From Nocardia asteroides (GTDB taxonomy: Bacteria > Actinomycetota > Actinomycetes > Mycobacteriales > Mycobacteriaceae), in contig NZ_LR134352.1 in NCBI RefSeq assembly GCF_900637185.1, forward strand, positions 2,594,001 to 2,658,000: a stretch of DNA of 64,000 bases, given 5' to 3'. The notes under the pieces were generated by a model, which did no database searches, was not told the DNA's origin, and saw only the letters and a program-made list of their open reading frames with translations. Position numbers and translations under genes: made by a program. Below are positions 1 to 9,307 of this stretch, piece by piece; within the stretch, counting starts at the first letter, position 1, and each line of letters opens with the position of its first letter.

Positions 1-59
1 CGGTCGGGTGCCGAGGACGCGGGTACGACAGCGCGCCGCGTGGCTTCTACGATCGGCGC

Positions 60-737
60 ATGGTCACAGTCGATCGCCTCTACTCCGGACATGTCACCGC
101 AGGCGAGGCCGCCCAGCAGCGCGACGTGCCGGGCGCCCGCATCGTGAAGATGTCCGTCGGCCCGATGGACAACAACGCCTACCTCGTGCAGTGCACCGCC
201 ACCGGCGCCGCCGTCCTGATCGACGCCGCCAACGACGCCGCCCGCATCCTGGACCTGACCGCGCAGGAGACGCCGGGCCAGCTCGACCTCATCGTCACCA
301 CCCACCAGCACCCCGATCACTGGCAGGCCCTCGCCGAGGTGACCGAGACCCTCGGCGTCCCGACCGCCGCGCACCCACTGGACGCGGGCATCCTGCCCGT
401 CCAGCCCGACCGCCTGCTGGCCGACGGTGACACCATCCAGGTCGGCGACCTCGCGCTCGAGGTGATCCACCTGCGCGGCCACACCCCGGGTTCGATCGCG
501 CTGTCCCTCATCGACGGCGCGGGCCGAACCCACCTCTTCACCGGCGACTCCCTTTTCCCCGGTGGCGTCGGCAAAACGCACAGCCCCGCCGACTTCGGCA
601 CCCTCCTCGACGACGTCACCACCAAGCTGTTCGACCGCTACCCCGACGACACCGTCGTCTACCCGGGCCACGGCGACGACACCACCCTCGGCGCCGACCG
701 CCCGCACCTCGCGGAGTGGCGCGAACGCGGCTGGTGA
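60..737 (+). CDS. MBL-fold metallohydrolase
   Basis: A 225-aa cytosolic metallo-beta-lactamase-fold hydrolase. The metal-binding signature THQHPDH lies near residues 80-86. The other expected ligands follow: His in LRGHTPGS (about 140), Asp in FTGDSLF (about 162) and His in YPGHGDD (about 202), so both metal sites look complete. The length fits the single-domain glyoxalase II-like group, which hydrolyses thioesters or related substrates; the substrate is not readable from sequence. It starts at an ATG 60 bases into the window with no clear ribosome binding site. No operon partner is visible downstream, where an opposite-strand gene follows. Confidence 0.85.
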   Translation: MVTVDRLYSGHVTAGEAAQQRDVPGARIVKMSVGPMDNNAYLVQCTATGAAVLIDAANDAARILDLTAQETPGQLDLIVTTHQHPDHWQALAEVTETLGVPTAAHPLDAGILPVQPDRLLADGDTIQVGDLALEVIHLRGHTPGSIALSLIDGAGRTHLFTGDSLFPGGVGKTHSPADFGTLLDDVTTKLFDRYPDDTVVYPGHGDDTTLGADRPHLAEWRERGW

Positions 738-824
738 ACCCGTCCGGACGGAACGAACGGCACCTGGCCCGGGCCATAGTGCCGTTCCTCCGACGGTTCT
801 GACGCCGCCAACTCCTGACGGTGA

Positions 825-1046
825 TTACACCGCCGACCCGACGATGCCGGTTGTCGGCGCTGCGAGCGAGACGGGCAGTAGATCAGGCTGCGAGCCTGTC
901 GACAACGCCCCGGCCAGCACGAAGATCGTCAGCGCGATCTTCCCGGCCTTCGTGACGGTCCGTAGGCGGAATGCGCAGTGGATAACCACTTTGCCTCCAC
1001 GGAACAGCGTCATCCTGAAGACCGGTTTGTTGTTTCTGTGGGTCAT
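825..1046 (-). CDS. Small single-pass membrane or secreted protein, 73 aa
   Basis: A 73-aa open frame with a basic N-terminus (about 35 residues with many Arg/Lys) followed by a hydrophobic stretch near residues 36-50 (KIALTIFVLAGAL) and a short tail. The frame could be opened further upstream, but this ATG has a near-perfect Shine-Dalgarno, GAAGGAGGTCGC directly before it, which fixes the start. A second copy of GAAGGAGGT lies about 35 nt further upstream. No family is recognised. The strong ribosome binding site is the main argument that it is expressed; function is unknown. Confidence 0.45.
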   Translation of the reverse strand: MTHRNNKPVFRMTLFRGGKVVIHCAFRLRTVTKAGKIALTIFVLAGALSTGSQPDLLPVSLAAPTTGIVGSAV

Positions 1047-1474
1047 GCGACCTCCTTCGGGGGGTCGCGCGGAGATCTCTGAGGTGGGCACCTCCTTCGA
1101 GGAGCCGTCGTTACAAAAACCGGTTCGCGCAACAGAGAATGCTTGTGGAACCTGTCGATTCCCGCTCCACGGGGACCGGGAGATGCCGCTCGCCAGGCGA
1201 ACGACCGGTGGGAGGGCTACCCGGTTGACCAGACCGCCCAACTAGGTGGTGTCCTGGTGTCGTCGCAGGGCACCAATCCCAGTACACGCCCCTGACCAGG
1301 CAATTGTCGACCCCCGCGACTACTCGAATTCGATCCGGATGTACGCGGCCCCACCCGCCCGGCGGTCTCGAACAGCCGGGGGAACGGACCCGCGCCCGGT
1401 AGTTCACCGGACCGGAATCCGGTGGTGACCGCTGGCATGATCGGTCGTCGTACCGACCTGGCAGACTGATCAGG
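1047..1474. other. Intergenic region without a convincing gene
   Basis: About 430 bases between the small minus-strand protein and the YdcF-like gene. Several overlapping open frames exist on both strands, but none has a ribosome binding site, a recognisable domain or protein-like composition. The left end holds the duplicated GAAGGAGGT motif (minus strand) serving the small protein. The right end must carry the promoter of the YdcF-like gene; no clear -35/-10 pair was seen. Confidence 0.4.
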
Positions 1475-2167
1475 ATGAAATCGGGTTTCCCGCGAACGGC
1501 CGCTCCTGCCCCGGATGCTCCACGTCCGCGCGGGCTCGTGTCGACCGTCTCGCTCTGGACCGGCCGGCTGATCGCGGGGGCGGTACTGATGGGGTTGGTG
1601 CTGGTGGCCGGGACGGCGGTCCGGGTGTGGCAGGTCGCGCGGATCGACGACTACAGCCCGGCCGACGCGATCGTGGTGCTGGGCGCCGCGCAGTACTCCG
1701 GCACGCCGTCGTCGGTGTTCGAGGCTCGGCTGTACCAGGCGTGGCGGCTCTACGAGGCGGGCGTGGCGCCCCGGGTGATCACCGTCGGCGGCAAACAGGA
1801 GGGCGACCTCTACACCGAGGCCGCCTCCGGCAAGCGCTACCTCGAGGACAAGGGCGTCCCCGGCGAGGACATCCTCGCCGTGGAGACGGGCTCGGACACC
1901 CTGCGCAGTGTGGAAGCGGTGGCGACCGCCATGCAGGCGCGCGGAATGTCATCGGCCGTACTCGTCAGCGATCCGTGGCATTCACTGCGCACCAGGACGA
2001 TGGCCCGAGATGCCGGACTGGACGCGTGGACCGCGCCGACCCGCACCGGACCGGCCGTCTACACCAGGGAGTCGCAGTTCCACGGCATCGCTCGCGAGAC
2101 CGGCGCGCTGCTCTGGTACCAGCTCACCCATTTCTCGGCAGATTTCTCTTATACGGCGGGACAGTGA
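1475..2167 (+). CDS. YdcF/ElyC-like DUF218 membrane protein
   Basis: A 230-aa protein with an N-terminal membrane anchor (about residues 28-50, hydrophobic after a short basic Pro-rich tail) followed by a DUF218/YdcF domain. The domain signatures are visible: DAIVVLGAAQYSG near the start, then ITVGGKQ, ETGSDTLRSVE and LVSDPWHSLRT. The family is bound to the envelope and has been linked to cell-wall and vancomycin-related phenotypes, but its reaction is not established. It ends 6 bases before dgt on the same strand, so the two are probably co-transcribed. Confidence 0.8.
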   Translation: MKSGFPRTAAPAPDAPRPRGLVSTVSLWTGRLIAGAVLMGLVLVAGTAVRVWQVARIDDYSPADAIVVLGAAQYSGTPSSVFEARLYQAWRLYEAGVAPRVITVGGKQEGDLYTEAASGKRYLEDKGVPGEDILAVETGSDTLRSVEAVATAMQARGMSSAVLVSDPWHSLRTRTMARDAGLDAWTAPTRTGPAVYTRESQFHGIARETGALLWYQLTHFSADFSYTAGQ

Positions 2168-2173
2168 GATTCG

Positions 2174-3427
2174 ATGAGCGACAGCTACACCTCGCACGAC
2201 CGGGAACGCATGGTCCACGAGCCGGGCAAGACCGCCTGGCCCGGCGCGGCGGGCAAAGGTCACCGCAGCGAATTCTCCCGTGACCGCGCCCGCGTCCTGC
2301 ATTCGGCCGCACTGCGCCGCCTCGCCGACAAGACCCAGGTCATGGGCCCGCGCGAGGGTGACACCCCGCGCACCCGGCTGACCCATTCGCTCGAGGTCGC
2401 CCAGATCGGGCGCAGCATCGCCGACGGTCTCGGCGCCGACCCCGACCTGGTCGACCTGGCCGGCCTGGCCCACGACATCGGCCACCCGCCCTACGGCCAC
2501 AACGGTGAACGCGCCCTCGACGAATTCGCCGACGAATACGGCGGTTTCGAGGGCAACGCGCAGAACCTGCGCATCCTCACCCGGCTGGAACCGAAGGTGC
2601 TCGACCCGGCGGGAGAGAGCGCCGGGCTCAACCTCACTCGCGCCGCGCTCGACGCCACCCTCAAATACCCGTGGGGCAGAAGCGGTTCCGGCACCAAGTT
2701 CGGCGCCTACGAAGACGACCTGCAGCGCCTGGCCTGGGTTCGCAAGGACGCGCCCGAGCGCAAGCAGAGCCTGGAATGCCAGATCATGGACTGGTCCGAC
2801 GACGTCGCCTACTCGGTGCACGACGTGGAGGACGGCGTGATCGTCGGCCGGATCGACCTGCGCGCCCTGGCCGACCCCGCCGAACAGGCCGCCCTCGCCG
2901 AACAGGGCCACGGCCAGCACCCCGACCAGACGATCGGCGCGCTGGCCGCCGCCGCCCAACGCCTGTCCGAACTGGACGTGGTGGCCGACGCGGTGCACTA
3001 CGACGGCACCTTCGCCGCCTCGGTCGCGCTCAAGCGGATGACCAGCGAGCTCGTCGGACGCTTCGCCACCGCCGCGATCGCCGCCACCCAGGAACAGCAC
3101 GGGCCGGGTCCGCTGATCCGCTACGAATCGGATCTGATCGTGCCGCCGATCGTGGCCGCCGAGGTCGCCGTGCTCAAGACCGTCGCGCTGCGCTACGTGC
3201 GCTCCGACCCCGGCCACCTGGCCCGTCAGCAGACCCAGCGCGAGCGCGTGCAGGCCGTCGCCGACCGGCTGCTCACCACCGCGCCCGCCCACCTCGACGA
3301 CCAGATGCTGCCCTGGTGGAACGCCGCCACCGACGACACCGCCCGGGTGCGCGTGATCATCGACCAGATCGCCTCCTACACCGAGAGCCGCTTCGAGCGC
3401 GTGGCCGCCTCACTCGACTGCCGCTGA
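2174..3427 (+). CDS. dgt: Deoxyguanosinetriphosphate triphosphohydrolase-like protein
   Basis: A 417-aa HD-domain dNTP triphosphohydrolase that releases tripolyphosphate from dNTPs and helps control nucleotide pools. The first half carries [15 protein letters not shown] and the HD motif [14 protein letters not shown] near residues 97-110, and the second metal-binding part lies in [17 protein letters not shown]. Length and motif order match the actinobacterial dgt-like family. It sits 6 nt after the YdcF-like gene and 25 nt before dnaG, the arrangement known from mycobacteria and nocardiae. Confidence 0.95.
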   Translation: MSDSYTSHDRERMVHEPGKTAWPGAAGKGHRSEFSRDRARVLHSAALRRLADKTQVMGPREGDTPRTRLTHSLEVAQIGRSIADGLGADPDLVDLAGLAHDIGHPPYGHNGERALDEFADEYGGFEGNAQNLRILTRLEPKVLDPAGESAGLNLTRAALDATLKYPWGRSGSGTKFGAYEDDLQRLAWVRKDAPERKQSLECQIMDWSDDVAYSVHDVEDGVIVGRIDLRALADPAEQAALAEQGHGQHPDQTIGALAAAAQRLSELDVVADAVHYDGTFAASVALKRMTSELVGRFATAAIAATQEQHGPGPLIRYESDLIVPPIVAAEVAVLKTVALRYVRSDPGHLARQQTQRERVQAVADRLLTTAPAHLDDQMLPWWNAATDDTARVRVIIDQIASYTESRFERVAASLDCR

Positions 3428-3452
3428 ACCGGCCCGACTAGACTCAGTCATC

Positions 3453-5363
3453 GTGGCCGGACGAATCCCAGATCGCGATATCGCGGCGATCCGTGACCGG
3501 GTCCGGATCGAAGACGTCGTCGGTGAGTACGTGGCGCTCAAGCGCGCGGGCGCCGACTCGATCAAGGGCCTGTGCCCCTTCCACGACGAGAAATCGCCGT
3601 CGTTCCATGTGCGGCCCAACCACGGGTTGTTCCACTGCTTCGGCTGTGGCGAAGGCGGCGACGTCTACAAGTTCCTGCAGCAGATCGAGCACATCGGCTT
3701 CGTCGAGGCCGTCGAGCAGATGGCCGACCGCATCGGTTACCAGATCAACTACGAGGGCGGCGGCACCTCGGTCCAGCGCGACCGCGGCACCCGCTCCCGG
3801 CTGGTCGCCGCCAACGCCGCCGCGCACGAGTTCTATATGGCACAGCTGCGCGAACCCGAGGCCGAGACGGCCCGCAAGTACCTCACCGACCGCAACTTCG
3901 ACGGCGCCGCCGCCCAGCAGTTCGGCTGCGGCTACGCCCCCGGCGGCTGGGACGCGCTCACCAAACACCTGCTGCGCAAGGGTTTCGAGTTCAAGGAGCT
4001 CGAGGCCGCGGGCCTGTCCAAGCAGGGCAAGCGCGGCCCGATCGACCGGTTCCACCGGCGTCTGCTGTGGCCGATCCGCAATCTCGGCGGCGAGGTGATC
4101 GGTTTCGGCGCGCGCAAGCTGTTCGACGACGACACCATGCCCGGCAAGTACGTGAACACGCCGGAGACGTTGCTGTACAAGAAGTCTCAGGTGCTGTTCG
4201 GTCTCGACCACGCCAAGCGGGAGATCTCCAAGGGCCACCAGGCCGTCGTCGTCGAGGGCTACACCGACGTGATGGCGATGCACCTGGCCGGCGTCAAGAC
4301 CGCCGTCGCCTCCTGCGGCACCGCTTTCGGCGAGGAACACCTCCAGGTGCTGCGCCGGCTGCTCATGGACGACAACTTCTGGCGCGGCGAGATCATCTAC
4401 ACCTTCGACGGTGACGCGGCGGGCCAGGCGGCAGCGCTGAAGGCCTTCAGCGGCGATCAGCGCCTGGCCGGCCAGACCTACATCGCCGTCGCCCCCGACG
4501 GCCAGGACCCGTGCGAACTGCGTCAGCACTCCGGCGACGCCGCTGTCCGCGACCTGGTCGCGCGCCGAACTCCGCTGTACGAGTTCGTGATCCGCGGCCT
4601 GCTTGCCGAACACAACCTCGACGACGTGGAGGGTCGCGTCGAGGCGCTGCGTCGCACGGTGCCCGTGGTGGCCCAGATCAAGGACAACGCCACCCGCAAG
4701 GGCTACGCCACCAAACTGGCAGGCTGGGTCGGCTGGGACGACATCCAGCTCGTCGTCCGCCGGGTCGGCGAGGAAGCCAAGAAGAACCGGATGGGCGGTG
4801 CCGCGCCCAACGGCAAGGCTGCAGCGCCGATCGCCGCGCCCCGCGTCGAGGAGAGCTCGGTCCGGCCCGCGCCCAACGACCCCGTCCTGCTAGCCCAGCG
4901 CCAAACCCTCAGTGCCGCACTGCAATACCCGGGCATCGCGGGTGTGGTGTTCGACTCCATCGACGCCGCCGCCTTCACCCACCCGGCCTACGTCGCGGTG
5001 CGCATCATGATCAGCCAGGCGGGCGGCACCGCCGCGGGCCTCAGCGGCGCCGAATGGGTCGCCGCCGTCGCCGACCACACCGACGACCTGATGATCCGCG
5101 CGCTGGTCTCCGAGCTGGCCGGCGAGCAGCTCCCGGTGCGTTCCCACAACGACACCCCACGCTTCATCACCGGCATCCTGGCGCGCACGCAGGAGGCCTG
5201 GGTGGGCCGCCAGATCGCCGAGCTGAAGTCCAAGCTGCAGCGCCTGTCGGCCAGCGAGGAACCCGACGCCTACATGACCCTGTTCGGCGACCTGGTCGCG
5301 CTCGAGCAGTACCGCAAGAGCCTCGCCGCCCAGGCCATGGGCAGCGAGTCCGCGGGCGTCTAG
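3453..5363 (+). CDS. dnaG: DNA primase DnaG
   Basis: A 636-aa bacterial primase that makes RNA primers for replication. The N-terminal CHC2 zinc-finger is complete (C41, H44, C62, C65 in GLCPFHDEK and FHCFGCGEGGD). The Toprim catalytic domain shows VVEGYTDVMAMH near residue 267 and TFDGDAAGQ near 317. A poorly conserved linker (about 445-480) precedes the C-terminal helicase-interacting region. The start is GTG, supported by the conserved N-terminus MAGRIPDRDIAAIRDRVRIE. Length is normal for actinobacteria, and it is downstream of dgt in the same direction. Confidence 0.98.
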   Translation: MAGRIPDRDIAAIRDRVRIEDVVGEYVALKRAGADSIKGLCPFHDEKSPSFHVRPNHGLFHCFGCGEGGDVYKFLQQIEHIGFVEAVEQMADRIGYQINYEGGGTSVQRDRGTRSRLVAANAAAHEFYMAQLREPEAETARKYLTDRNFDGAAAQQFGCGYAPGGWDALTKHLLRKGFEFKELEAAGLSKQGKRGPIDRFHRRLLWPIRNLGGEVIGFGARKLFDDDTMPGKYVNTPETLLYKKSQVLFGLDHAKREISKGHQAVVVEGYTDVMAMHLAGVKTAVASCGTAFGEEHLQVLRRLLMDDNFWRGEIIYTFDGDAAGQAAALKAFSGDQRLAGQTYIAVAPDGQDPCELRQHSGDAAVRDLVARRTPLYEFVIRGLLAEHNLDDVEGRVEALRRTVPVVAQIKDNATRKGYATKLAGWVGWDDIQLVVRRVGEEAKKNRMGGAAPNGKAAAPIAAPRVEESSVRPAPNDPVLLAQRQTLSAALQYPGIAGVVFDSIDAAAFTHPAYVAVRIMISQAGGTAAGLSGAEWVAAVADHTDDLMIRALVSELAGEQLPVRSHNDTPRFITGILARTQEAWVGRQIAELKSKLQRLSASEEPDAYMTLFGDLVALEQYRKSLAAQAMGSESAGV

Positions 5364-5364
5364 G

Positions 5365-5610
5365 TCAGCGCCGCAGCTGGTTGTGCGGCACCAGCACGGT
5401 GGTGCGCTCGTCGATCGGCGTCATCGGCTCCAGCTTCGGCTGCGTGCTCAACTTGTCCGACAGCTTCTGCCGGCCCACCGACACCAGCTTCTTCGTCACC
5501 GGGCTCCCCGTGACGGCCCGTGTCGCCGCACTGATCTGCTCGTAGCGCGCGCGCCCGGCCTTGGTGCCCAGCACATAACCGGCCGCTACGCCGATGATCA
5601 ACCGCAGCAT
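5365..5610 (-). CDS. YtxH-like small membrane-associated protein
   Basis: An 81-aa protein starting MLRLIIGVAAGYVLGTKAGR, one hydrophobic N-terminal helix followed by a basic amphipathic region (RARYEQISAATRAV) and a polar tail. The frame is open further upstream, but the internal ATG at 5610 has GGAGCTCCAGGAG in front of it and gives the family's usual N-terminus. Similar short proteins follow dnaG convergently in mycobacteria. It ends one base after dnaG stops. Function unknown; probably envelope-associated. Confidence 0.8.
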   Translation of the reverse strand: MLRLIIGVAAGYVLGTKAGRARYEQISAATRAVTGSPVTKKLVSVGRQKLSDKLSTQPKLEPMTPIDERTTVLVPHNQLRR

Positions 5611-5824
5611 CTCCTGGAGCTCCTCCCACGTCTGTGTGCGGGCTCCATCCTGCCCCAGCCGCCCCACCCGTGTCGATCCGGCCACCCTTCGTCGACACAT
5701 CGTTATACGCCGCATGACCGCAGGTAGAGCTCCGATTTGGGAACCCGCAACCCCATGCGCTAAAGTTTCATCTCGGTCAGCCCGCCAAGGCAGACCGCCT
5801 GAGTCTAACCACTCAGGGCAGCAT

Positions 5825-5897
5825 TCCCCTATAGCTCAATTGGCAGAGCAGCCGACTGTTAATCGGCAGGTTTCTGGTTCGAGTCCAGATGGGGGAG
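5825..5897 (+). tRNA. tRNA-Asn (anticodon GTT)
   Basis: A complete 73-nt cloverleaf. The acceptor stem TCCCCTA (5825-5831) pairs with TGGGGGA (5890-5896), with one G-U wobble; G5897 is the discriminator. The D-loop is TAGCTCAATTGGCAGAGC. The anticodon stem GCCGA/TCGGC encloses the loop CTGTTAA with anticodon GTT at 5858-5860, and the T-arm CTGGTTCGAGTCCAG is canonical. The bases CA follow the discriminator, but a full CCA is not encoded. A tRNA-Asn near dgt/dnaG is also found in related mycolata. Confidence 0.98.
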
Positions 5898-5907
5898 CAT
5901 AAACCAC

Positions 5908-5950
5908 CAGGCCAGGCACGTTAACCGTGCCTGGCCTGTGTTGTTTGTCT
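5908..5950 (+). terminator. Intrinsic terminator after tRNA-Asn
   Basis: A perfect 13-bp stem, CAGGCCAGGCACG (5908-5920) and CGTGCCTGGCCTG (5926-5938), with a 5-nt loop TTAAC and a T-rich downstream run TGTTGTTTGTC. It lies 11 nt after the tRNA 3' end, as expected for a rho-independent terminator of the tRNA transcript. It also insulates the minus-strand operon that ends at 6059. Confidence 0.85.
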
Positions 5951-6058
5951 GGCGATAAGATGCGCGAGGAGTTCCGGTTCACACCTGGCCGGAGGCCGCC
6001 TCCAATTCGTGGCCGTCGTGAAGGAGTGCTGAGCCACGTGCCGGCTCGGTGGAAGAAC

Positions 6059-6736
6059 TCACTCGGATGATGAGAAGACCGCGGACTGACCACGCACGAC
6101 CAGCGCTGAGTAGCAACGAAGTAGGCCATCGCGACCCGGCGCCACCCGCAGATAGCCGAATGGCCCATCGGCTGGGGTGATGCGCTCGACGTGTCGAAGA
6201 TGTAGGACCGTGGACTTCGATATCAGTTTCACGGCTACTGATTCGGCTATCAGATGGTTTACATGCACAAGGTAGTGCTCAGTGCTGAGGCCGGTGACTT
6301 CTACCAGCACCTCGGCAACCTGCGGACTATCGGCGCCCCGGGCTTCGATTCGCGTCGAGAATCCGACAGGCGGAACACCCGACGGGCCCTGTAGCGGTTT
6401 CAGTAGCCTGCGAACGGCGAGGACGGACTTGGTAGCTGTCGGCGCGTACCAAGCGATCGTGTTGTCGCTCGATTTGCAGCGTGGTTCATGCCTCGACTCG
6501 AGGTTGGCCGGGTTGCCCGCCAGGAAGATCGTTCGTGTGAAGCTCGCGCACCAGTCGCTCAGCTCTTCGTCCGGAAGTCCGAGGGCGAAATCCAGACTGG
6601 ATCGGATGAAGACCACCGGATCGAAAGCGCCGACCACCACGGCAGCCGCACCCTGGTCATCTCGTCGGCCGTTCCGTCCGCCGAATTGCTCGATCCTGGA
6701 GTCGATTTCACGCTGCAGGAAGTTCTGGGAGAACAC
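6059..6736 (-). CDS. Unknown 225-aa protein, last gene of the left cluster arm
   Basis: A 225-aa soluble protein with no family I recognise. It starts at a GTG whose first G is the last base of the preceding kinase stop codon (TAGTG), so translation is almost certainly coupled to that gene. The composition is protein-like, with a few hydrophobic segments (DPVVFIRSSLDFALGLP, VLVEVTGLSTEHYLVHVNHL) but no signal peptide or membrane helix. Its position as the fourth gene of an operon with a synthetase-like protein, a GH3 ligase and a kinase suggests a role in the same pathway. It ends near 6059, facing the tRNA terminator. Confidence 0.6.
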   Translation of the reverse strand: MFSQNFLQREIDSRIEQFGGRNGRRDDQGAAAVVVGAFDPVVFIRSSLDFALGLPDEELSDWCASFTRTIFLAGNPANLESRHEPRCKSSDNTIAWYAPTATKSVLAVRRLLKPLQGPSGVPPVGFSTRIEARGADSPQVAEVLVEVTGLSTEHYLVHVNHLIAESVAVKLISKSTVLHLRHVERITPADGPFGYLRVAPGRDGLLRCYSALVVRGQSAVFSSSE

Positions 6737-7632
6737 TACAGCTCCACTTCGATCAACTCGATGACCTGCCTCGCTACCGCCTCGGGGCGTGTTTCTGCCA
6801 TCGGAATGCGATAGGTCGGCACGAGGGCCGAGGCTTCGGCCAAGACTTGCTGATACCGGCCCCGAATCGCCTCCAGGCGGGTGCCGGTTTCATGAGGTCT
6901 CGCCGGTCCTCCTCGACGGGCGATCCGTTGAACCGCTTGGTCGACGTCCGCGTCCAGCCAGATGAGCAGCTGGGGGAGTTCCGATTGAATTCGATCGGCG
7001 ATCTGTTCGATCAGAAGGTTGACAGGTAGCCCGAGTACCGCCACGAGCTCATCCGAGGTGGCTACGAGGTCGGCTTCGATGCCCAATCGACGTCGCTGCG
7101 CCGCTGCCCAATCGTCGATCAGTTCTCGCTCGCCGGTGTCTGCCCGCTCCCACCACCGTTCGAGACGATCGATGTCATCGGAATCGCTGACCGCCGTCCG
7201 CAACAGGGGCAGATAGACCGCCGCGTCGATGATGGGATCGCGATCGGAGATGATCACCGTCGGTGCGGTGGCGTGAGCGACAAACCTTGTCGTCGGTCCG
7301 TACATACACAGCTGTAGGTAGACGGCCACGAGCTTGAGTCGCTCGCTGCCGATGGTGTCGGCATGGCGGCTGAGTCTTTCCAGCGCGCGGGACAGACTCT
7401 GCAGGGGCGCGTCGACCGAGTGATGATTGCGGAGGCAGGTGACCATCGCGCAGTGTGGGGCGAGGAGCCGCCTGACGAGCTCGGCGGTGGTGGACTTGCC
7501 GGAGCCGTCGATGCCGACCAGCGCGACAACAGGAGGCAGCCGGTCTGCTGAGGTTTCGTCGAACACAGCCGAATCGGCATCGAGCCGGCCGTTTTGATTC
7601 GACCGGACCGCAATCGCGCGCATCATGCTCAC
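6736..7632 (-). CDS. Thymidylate-kinase-like P-loop kinase
   Basis: A 298-aa P-loop NTPase. The Walker A motif VGIDGSGKSTT lies about 40 residues from the N-terminus and a kinase-type DR motif (VIISDRDPIID) lies mid-protein, followed by a lid-like Arg-rich stretch (QRIARRGGPARPHETG). This layout matches the thymidylate kinase superfamily, but the protein is longer than a housekeeping Tmk (about 210 aa), so the substrate is probably different. The chosen GTG start overlaps the GH3 stop by 4 nt (GTGA); ATGs at 7626 and 7623 are alternatives. Pathway kinases of this type can phosphorylate small molecules, which is inference here. Confidence 0.7.
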   Translation of the reverse strand: MSMMRAIAVRSNQNGRLDADSAVFDETSADRLPPVVALVGIDGSGKSTTAELVRRLLAPHCAMVTCLRNHHSVDAPLQSLSRALERLSRHADTIGSERLKLVAVYLQLCMYGPTTRFVAHATAPTVIISDRDPIIDAAVYLPLLRTAVSDSDDIDRLERWWERADTGERELIDDWAAAQRRRLGIEADLVATSDELVAVLGLPVNLLIEQIADRIQSELPQLLIWLDADVDQAVQRIARRGGPARPHETGTRLEAIRGRYQQVLAEASALVPTYRIPMAETRPEAVARQVIELIEVEL

Positions 7633-9287
7633 AGCTCGGCGGGGGACGCCGTCGACCATGCCGCCACGGTCGGCGCGAATACGCGATCCTTGATCCTGGT
7701 GGGGCGTTGACCAGAGGCGACTCGCTCCAGCCACTCTCGCATGAAGGTGGACGGCGGCACGTGTAATACCCGTACGGCGTCGATCGAACCGCGCTCACGG
7801 GCGTCTGCGTACGATGCCGACTCTCTCGCCAGGTGAGTGTCGAGCAATTCGGCGAACCGCTGTGTTTCGGTCGGCGGCTCGTTTCGATCGAATTCCACGG
7901 CGATCTCGTACCGGGACACTGCCGACGGACTCACGCGGGCCGCCAGATTCTCCACGGCAAGCCCGGACTCGGACACGGCATCCCGCACGGCCTGAATGAT
8001 CTGGTCCTCACGTAACCGCGCAGACCCCGCGATCAGATCGCCTTGGCGTCCGCGGTAGGCGATCCGTGGTGTGCGGCCGACGAACCCGACCACGCGCACG
8101 ATGTCGCGGGTCGCGCAACGATAGATACCGCCCAAGCGGGTCATCACGACGTGGTAATCGCGTCCGAGTTCGAGCTGGTGAGCCAGCAGGGTGGACGAAG
8201 TCGGGCGGATCTCGTGTTCGACTGGGACGAACTCCAGGAAGCTCGAGGTGATGGCGAGCGGGGCGCCGGTGGGATGTCGATCGATGGGTGCCGCGAGTGG
8301 CCCCTCGGACGAACCGATCGGAGCCGCGACGATCTCGACGTTCGGTCCGTAGTCCTGCATCAGTTTGGGCAGGTACAAGCCTGCGGTGTAGGCAGTCCAG
8401 GTCACGACGCCGGTCAGGTTGGGCCAGAGATCCTTCGGCCGGACGGTTCCGGTCCGAGCGGCCGTAGTTTCGATCTGTGTGGCGCGCGCAGGATCGCCGA
8501 CGGAGAACGGAGCGTCGGCCACGGTCCCTCGGCGGATCTCTTCGGCGATTCGCGGCCACCACATACGCAGCTGCGTCGGAAGCGCATGTGCGATAGCTGG
8601 ATTGACGGCGAACACGCAGCGGACGTCGTACTCGGCAGCTATGCGAACTTTGGCGTAGGTGCGCGTGAGCGGATCGGCATCGTGAAGCTCTGCGGGTAAC
8701 CGACTCCAGACGGCATGGTTCCCGAGGCCGACGGCCGACTCCCGTCCGAATCGCTCGTAGTCCAGCTGACTGGCGCCCAGGTGTGGTTGACCACCGGCGG
8801 TTCGATCGATCGGTGCGTCGGGGTCCTGCCAGAGATTGAGGACCGCGTTGTCATCTGCGAGCACATCCGGATGGCGGTCCAGCAGATTGGCGAGTCCGGT
8901 GAAGTAGAACGGGATGAAGCTCTCCGTCAGATAGGAGAGCGTGACCGGAATCTGTTTCTCCCGGCCCGTCGTTCCACTGCTGGAAAAGTAGGCGATGGCC
9001 TCCTCGTCGGCCAGCACGTTCGCCTCGCCGGCTATCGCCCGATCCAGCCAAGGTTCGAAATCCTCATGCATGCGTATGGGAACGCCGCTGCGGAAGTCGT
9101 CTGCGCCCCGCAGATCGGCGAAGTCGTGATAGATGCCGAACTGGGTGCCCGAATTGCGGCGAAGTATGTGCGCGAGAAGGGAGTTCTGCGTGCCCTCGGG
9201 GTCGGCCAGAGCTGTCAGCAGGGCATCTCGCGCTGCGAATGCCTTGGCCCTGATCGGTTCGCTGTTGTTCGCGGCGTTGTTGGACAA
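7629..9287 (-). CDS. GH3-family acyl-acid amido synthetase
   Basis: A 552-aa member of the GH3 branch of adenylate-forming enzymes, which activate a carboxylic acid with ATP and join it to an amine, usually an amino acid. The ATP-binding loop AYFSSSGTTGREKQIPV is near the N-terminal third; later motifs include TWTAYTAGLYLPKL, PIGSSEGPLA and GGIYRCATRDIVRVVGF. The start chosen is TTG at 9287, preceded by GAGG at 6-nt spacing; another in-frame TTG at 9311 overlaps the upstream stop. Bacterial GH3 proteins are mostly uncharacterised. In this operon it is the best candidate for an amide-bond-forming step. Confidence 0.85.
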   Translation of the reverse strand: MSNNAANNSEPIRAKAFAARDALLTALADPEGTQNSLLAHILRRNSGTQFGIYHDFADLRGADDFRSGVPIRMHEDFEPWLDRAIAGEANVLADEEAIAYFSSSGTTGREKQIPVTLSYLTESFIPFYFTGLANLLDRHPDVLADDNAVLNLWQDPDAPIDRTAGGQPHLGASQLDYERFGRESAVGLGNHAVWSRLPAELHDADPLTRTYAKVRIAAEYDVRCVFAVNPAIAHALPTQLRMWWPRIAEEIRRGTVADAPFSVGDPARATQIETTAARTGTVRPKDLWPNLTGVVTWTAYTAGLYLPKLMQDYGPNVEIVAAPIGSSEGPLAAPIDRHPTGAPLAITSSFLEFVPVEHEIRPTSSTLLAHQLELGRDYHVVMTRLGGIYRCATRDIVRVVGFVGRTPRIAYRGRQGDLIAGSARLREDQIIQAVRDAVSESGLAVENLAARVSPSAVSRYEIAVEFDRNEPPTETQRFAELLDTHLARESASYADARERGSIDAVRVLHVPPSTFMREWLERVASGQRPTRIKDRVFAPTVAAWSTASPAEL

Positions 9288-9307
9288 GGTGTTCCTCGTG
9301 GGTTCGA

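Noticed and set aside
1982..3292. A 436-codon minus-strand frame opposite dgt
   Set aside because: Gly/Val-rich antisense of a conserved housekeeping gene; no start signal.
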